Below are positions 13,791-17,276 of a stretch of DNA of 17,276 bases, in pieces. Both the position numbers and the translations under genes were made by a program. The DNA is from CAZMXI01 sp964570205 (GTDB lineage Bacteria > Planctomycetota > Phycisphaerae > Tepidisphaerales > Tepidisphaeraceae). A model generated the notes under the pieces. That model ran no database searches, had not been told where the DNA came from, and worked only from the letters and a program-made list of their open reading frames with translations. Position 1 is the first letter of the stretch, and each line of letters starts with the position of its first letter. The stretch lies in the NCBI GenBank assembly GCA_964570205.1, contig CAZMXI010000108.1:1-17276 (forward strand), read 5' to 3'.

Positions 13791-15717
13791 CGATGCCGAT
13801 GGCGCCGGCCCCGCCGCGGCGGAGGTCACTCACGACATCCACCGTGGTGATCAACTGACCCTCACGCTCGATGCCACCGGACAGGTCGTGCGCCGCTGTG
13901 TGAACGGCCCCGTGACCGACCTGGTCGTCTTCGTCGAGTGCGCCTCGGATGGCCTGCTTCTCCCGCTGGCCGACGAGCAGCGCACGGTCTACGATGTGGC
14001 CGCCGCCGACGGGACGGTCCTGGACCATCGCACCTACGATGGATTCGGCGCGATGCTCGCCGGGACGGATGCGGCGGTGGATTGCCCACCAGCGTACACC
14101 GCCAGGCCGCTCGACACCTTGACCGGCCTGTACAACTACCGGGCCCGCTGGTACGACCCCGCCGCCCACCGATTCCTCAGCGAGGATCCCACCGGCTTCG
14201 ATGGCGGCGACGTCAACCTCTACCGCTACGTCTTGAACAGCCCAACGAACTTCGTCGATCCCACTGGCCGCAAGCGCGTGGACCTGACACGCTACAACGA
14301 CGTTGGGTACATCAAGACGCTCGACTATGACCAGCAGGTCTTCATCCGACAGGTGATGCGAGCCCGCATCGACGAGATAACCGGCACCGTCGCCATGCAA
14401 GATTGGACGCGGACGGGCGTACTGGCGCTCAAAGGGGTCGGCGATTTTGCGGCTTCGTTGCCCGGCAAGCTGGCCAACATGGTCTGGGAGACCCCCGGCA
14501 CGCTGTACCACCTCGTCCATGGGGCCGTCGAGGTCCAGTTTGACCAGGCCCGCCTCCAGCACCGCCAGGCGCTGGAGAACGTCAAGTGTCACTTCCCGGG
14601 CCTGATCCCCGATCCCCTTTACGACATCCTCTACGACTCGGCCGCCCCCACCGGCGACCTCGGCAAGTTCCAGGAATTGGCCAAGACGGACCCCCTGGCC
14701 GCCAAAGCGCTGCTCGAAATTCAGGGCACCATGACCCAAGAGGCCATCGCCAAGTGGTTCCAGCACTGGGGAGAGGCCGAAGTTGATGAACGCATCACGA
14801 TGTTTCTGGATGTGGAGTTCGATGCGGTGATGCTGGCGGACGCGGGAATGAGTCTGGCTAAGCTCGCCAAGCTCCGATCGCTGGGCAAGGTTGGCGGCGC
14901 GGAATGGTCGGGCACTATCGCCGAGCTGGAGGCTCACCTTGCGAGCAAGGGCTACAACGCCAAGCAGATTGCCAATGCCAAGGTGCTGCTCGAGGAGATG
15001 TCCGACATTTCTAAGGCGGACGGCGCGACCATCGCGACCACTGAACTGAAACAGGCTACCCTGGCCAACCTGGACGACCTCAACCGGATTAGCAAGGATC
15101 TGAATATCAAGTGCAAGAGCGGCCCCGATGGCTACGTTTATGTCAACTCGGCCAAGGACTACAAGGCCATACAAGAGCTGACCGCCGAGGGGTACGGCGT
15201 GGATGAATGGCGCCGCGTCTACAAGATCGTCGATGGCGAGTTCCGCTATGTCGCGGGCGACGTGGACATCCTGGGCGCCTCGGTCAACAACAAGCTCGTG
15301 AAGGAGTCTGACGCCATCTATGACACTGTTGCCAACGCCGTGAACAAGGTGTTCAACAAGGACGTCATCACCCATCCGAACAAGGTCGCGGCGTATGCGC
15401 CGACGAACGTTCTGCCCAAGATCAATCCTTCGGCCGCTGTATTCGTCAAGGGCGACCAGATCATCTTCGCCGGCAACAAGCGGCAGGTGGCCGAGCTGCT
15501 CGCCGAGCACATGCCGGGCGCGAACCGTTTCTATGGCCAGCAGTTCATTCTGAACTACAATCCGATGGCGCCGAACATCAGCATCCCGTACAGCGGAATG
15601 AGCCTGCTGCAAGCCACGCGTTCCAGCGACACTGCCCGATCCGGCGCCACCCAGGCCCCTTCGCAACCATCTCCCACGGACATGCCCCTCTTCAGCCAGG
15701 TGAGGATTCAGCCATGA
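10867..15717 (+). CDS. C-terminal part of the YD-repeat (RHS-family) protein with RHS core end and unknown tip domain
   Basis: This is the continuation of the giant protein after the frameshift, not an independent gene. The first ATG (10867) falls inside a YD unit (AMRYDCAGQ), has no Shine-Dalgarno site, and homologous sequence continues upstream of it in the same frame to about 10822. Residues 1-975 are YD repeats. Residues 1077-1136 hold the RHS core end (YTARPLDTLTGLYNYRARWY, FLSEDPTGF, NSPTNFVDPTGRK). Residues about 1137-1616 form a separate C-terminal domain. In RHS proteins this tip is typically the variable effector, enclosed and sometimes cleaved off next to the DPxG motif. The stop overlaps the start of the next gene. 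If the frame is not restored, this half would be untranslated or made only by fortuitous initiation. Confidence 0.8.
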   Translation: MRYDCAGQLTATVDPLGGVTSIGYDAVGNCTSITDPAGRTEHFEYDSANRTIARIDPLGNRWQMTYDGANRLVQTTDPLGGAEKLFYDANGRIVREMDAAGHERRRDYDVAGQLISRTDESQNVTTFAYDDAGRPICAIDPLGNVTQTVYDAMGNVIASIDALGNTTRYQYDPAGRQTAVIDALSHRTQTLYDPAGQVIATIDPLGYATSYAYDAAGRLAAITDALRGQALREYDPAGRLIAEADANGNTISHAYDPLGRMIRTIDPLGGLTLVSYDVSGKVTAVTDAAGATTRYVYDGAGRRSMEIDALGGRTRYEYDALGRLVQVTDPLGQSTMYEYDALSRPVLQTDPLGAATATTFSSTGQVQTITDDLGNVTQFQYDAAGRLTTRTDALGGQTRYEYDNVGNLLAEVDPLGRRTVYEYDAAYRMTAMVDAAGGRWRTAYDAADRVVRETDPLNSLSLTEYDALGRPVTRIDPLGRRTGAVYDKVGNPLIVTDPLGHATRTRYDAMNRAVTVIDALGGQTSVTYTPTGEVRTQTTPDGGITRFNYDRLDRMTAQIDPTGNVYSFAYDAAGRLVRQIDPLGYTQTFEFDAAGRQTAAIDALGNTTRYEYDSLGRPKAVTDPSGNRTETTYDALGRVIAETTSAGTRRNTYDAAGNRTHLTDRDGRITEYVYDSLNRPVLEQWFGPDQQSVREVYYGYDPVGRMTYAQDPEGQYNFAYDAAGQLTLYTVDLGHALPVITCAYAYDAAGSVLEIDESIGGNLVSVTSYEYDALARPTIITQTGATDKRADFGWSPASQLDTIARYAAMAPQQSGVETRYVRDAASRVTRLVHSAAGQSIASFEMVYDAVGRLVRKSVSGQVDQFTYDPTGQLRAAGPAGADQQYTYDANGNPAGASVQIGPGNRLLADDQYAYEYDAEGNRTRRTDRDSGQTTTYVYDHRSRLVRVSTADARGTLLSQVDYGYDALNRQVYRAADADGAGPAAAEVTHDIHRGDQLTLTLDATGQVVRRCVNGPVTDLVVFVECASDGLLLPLADEQRTVYDVAAADGTVLDHRTYDGFGAMLAGTDAAVDCPPAYTARPLDTLTGLYNYRARWYDPAAHRFLSEDPTGFDGGDVNLYRYVLNSPTNFVDPTGRKRVDLTRYNDVGYIKTLDYDQQVFIRQVMRARIDEITGTVAMQDWTRTGVLALKGVGDFAASLPGKLANMVWETPGTLYHLVHGAVEVQFDQARLQHRQALENVKCHFPGLIPDPLYDILYDSAAPTGDLGKFQELAKTDPLAAKALLEIQGTMTQEAIAKWFQHWGEAEVDERITMFLDVEFDAVMLADAGMSLAKLAKLRSLGKVGGAEWSGTIAELEAHLASKGYNAKQIANAKVLLEEMSDISKADGATIATTELKQATLANLDDLNRISKDLNIKCKSGPDGYVYVNSAKDYKAIQELTAEGYGVDEWRRVYKIVDGEFRYVAGDVDILGASVNNKLVKESDAIYDTVANAVNKVFNKDVITHPNKVAAYAPTNVLPKINPSAAVFVKGDQIIFAGNKRQVAELLAEHMPGANRFYGQQFILNYNPMAPNISIPYSGMSLLQATRSSDTARSGATQAPSQPSPTDMPLFSQVRIQP
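14275..15714 (+). other. C-terminal tip (candidate effector) domain of the RHS protein, family not recognised
   Basis: About 480 residues follow DPTGRK. The first third is helical, with a mildly hydrophobic patch (GVLALKGVGDFAASLPGKLA). The middle is rich in Lys/Glu/Ala helices (AELEAHLASKGYNAKQIANA). The last third looks like a mixed alpha/beta fold: ISKDLNIKCKSGPDGYVYVN, YKIVDGEFRY, then GDVDILG with Asp at 15259 and 15265, DVITHPNK with His at 15373, and VFVKGDQIIFAGNKRQV. The end is a Ser/Pro/Thr-rich tail. The D-x-D and later His faintly recall the metal-binding layout of nucleotidyltransferase or class II adenylate cyclase toxins, but the spacing is short and the other catalytic residues of those enzymes cannot be placed. 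I assign no function. Confidence 0.6.
15698..15705 (+). promoter_or_regulatory. Ribosome binding site inside the end of the RHS gene
   Basis: AGGTGAGG lies within the last codons of the RHS reading frame, eight bases before the ATG at 15714. Together with the ATGA overlap it suggests translational coupling of the two genes. Confidence 0.65.
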
Positions 15718-17276
15718 AGCCGCTCAGCCTCAGTTGCGCCGCACGGCCTGTGGCCGCTTGTTCCGTGGAATCGCTCGAAAGTCGCTCGCTTCTGGCGGCC
15801 ACGATTGCCGTGGAACTTCGGGCCGTCGCGCAGCCCAGCTCCGCCGATCATGTCGATGCCCTTGCCCAGGGCATCCTGCAGCCGACCGAGGGATCCACGT
15901 TCTACCTGGAGGTGTGGCTTCGGGACGACGGGCCGCCCGGGCTCGACGGCCAGCGCGGGATCGTGGGCGGCGAACTCGACATACGGTATCCCCCCAGTCA
16001 GTTTGATCTCGGCCCCGTGACCTTCGGATCGGACTTCAGCAATGGCGCGTTCGAGGTCGAGGCGGGTTTGGTCGATGACCTGCGGGCGTTTGCCTTCTCA
16101 CCCGAGGTTGGTGTCGCCGCGTGGGCGCGCATGGCCACGATCGCCATGACGGCGCGCTGGAGCGGATCGACGGAGTTCGTCGCCGAGCCCGGCGCTGCTG
16201 AATTCGCCCGCTGGGCCGCTGGCAACGTGGCCTGGGATGCCGTGAACCTCGGCCGGCTGGAGATAGGAGTCCTGGCCAATGTAAACCACACTTTGAGCCT
16301 GGACGCCAAGGGCAAAGCGGCGTTTGTGGATGCCGATGGCACTCCGGTGACCGTGACCCTGCGCGGTGGCGGCACGGCCACCATCCTGTTTGCCAGCGAG
16401 GGTGTGGCCGATGCATCGCAGATCCTGTTGAGCGACACGACCGACGCCAGCGTCCTTACCATCACCACCAGCGGGCGCGGCGCTGCTACCACGGTTGGCC
16501 GGCTCGACCTCCAAGGCGGATCGTTGAAGTCCCTGGTTGCCAAGACCACCTCGTTCGCTGGGCGGGGGATTCTTGGCAGCGCGGAATCGAGCATCCAGTC
16601 CATTACCGTTGCCGACCTGAAACAGGGAGCGGCCATCGTTCTGCCTGGGGCCGGCGCAAGTCGGGGCGTGACAATCATCACCGGCGATCTCAGTACTGGC
16701 TGTGACATCGAGTTGGGCTCGCCGATCAGCCGAATGTCGGCCAGTTCCTGGGCCGATGGAACTCTCGCTGCGCCGTATGCCGCGCAAGTGCTGTTCCGAG
16801 GCGACATGGGCGCACGGCTTCAGCTCCCCGGCCAAGATGCGCGGGGCAACTCGCTGATGATGCTCAAGGTCGGCGGGCGCATGAATGGCAGCACCCTGAC
16901 GCTGGGTGGTAATGCGGGCAAGATCATCGCAGCCGAGTGGACGGAGGGCGCTCTGGCGGCCAACGCCATCTCTGGCGTCCAGGTCACCGGCAATCGCCGC
17001 GATCCGCAGATCACCGGCGACTTCGGGGCCAGCATCATCGCTTCCGGGCAGGACCAGCGTGGCAACTCGCTTGGTGTGTTCCGGGCGGTTGGGCGCATCA
17101 CTGGCTCGGTATTCGATCTCCCCGGTGCCTGTGGCGGAATTGCCGCGACAGACTGGATGGGCGGCTCGCTGGCGGCCGCGAGCCTTGGCCTGCTGAATCT
17201 CGCCGGCGACATGAGTGCTGATCTGACCCTGACTGGCGGCGGCCAGGTGACGCTCGTCGGCGCCCGTATTCGCGGC
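15714..17276 (+). CDS. LEPR-XLL protein with cohesin-like domain and beta-structured repeats (partial, runs off the window)
   Basis: The frame is open for 521 codons to the window edge. The start is supported by a ribosome binding site and by the N-terminus: LESRSLLAA at residues 21-29 is a second LEPR-XLL motif, again without a classical signal peptide. Residues about 30-190 look cohesin-like (STFYLEVWLRDD, GGELDIRYPP, WARMATIAMTARW), similar in pattern to the segment at 4050-4500 of the preceding gene. From about residue 205 the sequence turns into Gly/Ser/Thr/Ala-rich, beta-strand-like repeats beginning FVDADGTPVTVTLRGGGTA. Such proteins are typical large planctomycete surface or secreted proteins of unknown function. 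It occupies the place where an immunity gene would be expected for an RHS toxin, but its size and N-terminal signature do not resemble one. The C-terminus is not in the window. Confidence 0.8.
   Translation, partial: MKPLSLSCAARPVAACSVESLESRSLLAATIAVELRAVAQPSSADHVDALAQGILQPTEGSTFYLEVWLRDDGPPGLDGQRGIVGGELDIRYPPSQFDLGPVTFGSDFSNGAFEVEAGLVDDLRAFAFSPEVGVAAWARMATIAMTARWSGSTEFVAEPGAAEFARWAAGNVAWDAVNLGRLEIGVLANVNHTLSLDAKGKAAFVDADGTPVTVTLRGGGTATILFASEGVADASQILLSDTTDASVLTITTSGRGAATTVGRLDLQGGSLKSLVAKTTSFAGRGILGSAESSIQSITVADLKQGAAIVLPGAGASRGVTIITGDLSTGCDIELGSPISRMSASSWADGTLAAPYAAQVLFRGDMGARLQLPGQDARGNSLMMLKVGGRMNGSTLTLGGNAGKIIAAEWTEGALAANAISGVQVTGNRRDPQITGDFGASIIASGQDQRGNSLGVFRAVGRITGSVFDLPGACGGIAATDWMGGSLAAASLGLLNLAGDMSADLTLTGGGQVTLVGARIRG
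16749..17276 (+). repeat. Tandem Trp/Gly repeats in the LEPR-XLL protein
   Basis: Units begin with WxxGxLAA: WADGTLAA at 16749, WTEGALAA at 16938 and WMGGSLAA at 17154, so the first two are 63 and 72 residues long. Inside each is GQDxRGNSL followed by VGRxxGSxxxL and a short GxxGxI/A turn before the next Trp. The longer second unit has an extra segment around NRRDPQITGD. The glycine spacing and alternating hydrophobic residues suggest a stacked beta fold such as a beta-helix. The array continues past the window edge. Confidence 0.7.

Noticed and set aside
15080..15520. Edema-factor/CyaA-type adenylate cyclase as the tip domain
   Set aside because: There is a D-x-D and a later His-Pro-Asn, but their spacing (36 residues) is far shorter than in known class II cyclases, and the catalytic His/Lys segment is not recognisable. 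It is kept only as a faint resemblance.
11983..15666. Very long open frame on the minus strand (1,227 codons) opposite the RHS region
   Set aside because: It mirrors the 63-base YD repeats and their C-ending codons, giving a monotonous Val/Gly/Ala/Arg-rich product with no domain. The plus strand in the same place has clear RHS homology. It is a composition shadow.
351..15717. Type VI secretion RHS effector
   Set aside because: There is no PAAR domain, VgrG or Eag-type chaperone gene in the window, and the N-terminus is of the LEPR-XLL kind.
1..17276. tRNA, rRNA, CRISPR arrays, insertion sequences
   Set aside because: None was seen. The periodic DNA is accounted for by protein-coding repeats (YD, FG-GAP, Trp/Gly), and no transposase-like frame or terminal inverted repeat was found.

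Overview
The window looks like a piece of a Planctomycetota genome, possibly Phycisphaerae-like. It is GC-rich, and its two independent genes both open with a short basic stretch followed by a LEPR-XLL-type motif (LEQRTLL at 435-455, LESRSLL at 15774-15794). That motif is a hallmark of very large extracytoplasmic proteins of planctomycetes. The domain vocabulary fits too: SdrD_B/CnaB-like folds, FG-GAP propellers, dockerin-like calcium pairs, cohesin-like domains and long YD tracts. No RNA gene, CRISPR array or insertion sequence was seen. Everything is on the + strand.

Layout: 1-350 is a leader with no supported gene. From 351 to 15717 lies one giant YD-repeat (RHS-family) gene, now split by a frameshift near 10821 into an upstream part (351-10952, 3,533 aa) and a downstream part (10867-15717). 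Rejoined, it would encode about 5,120 residues. Domain order is: LEPR-XLL signature; three SdrD_B-like modules, each carrying an inserted domain (a seven-blade FG-GAP propeller, a second seven-blade propeller, then a P/Homo B domain); a cohesin-like domain; a two-loop dockerin-like pair; several Ig-like domains; an internalin-type LRR; a transglutaminase-like domain without its cysteine; a conserved region typical of transglutaminase-RHS proteins; DUF6531; about 70 YD units of mostly 21 residues; the RHS core-terminal motif; and a C-terminal domain of about 480 residues that I do not recognise.

A second large gene starts at 15714 in an ATGA overlap with the stop of the first and runs off the window. 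It encodes another LEPR-XLL protein with a cohesin-like domain followed by glycine-rich beta-structured repeats.

Reading: the first gene resembles a polymorphic-toxin-like or giant adhesin-like surface protein. Adhesion and calcium-binding modules are at the N-terminus, a YD cocoon is in the middle and a variable tip is at the C-terminus. The expected immunity gene is absent; a structural-looking LEPR-XLL gene follows instead. The two genes are probably co-transcribed and translationally coupled. The frameshift means the intact product may not be made in this strain, unless the shift is an assembly error.
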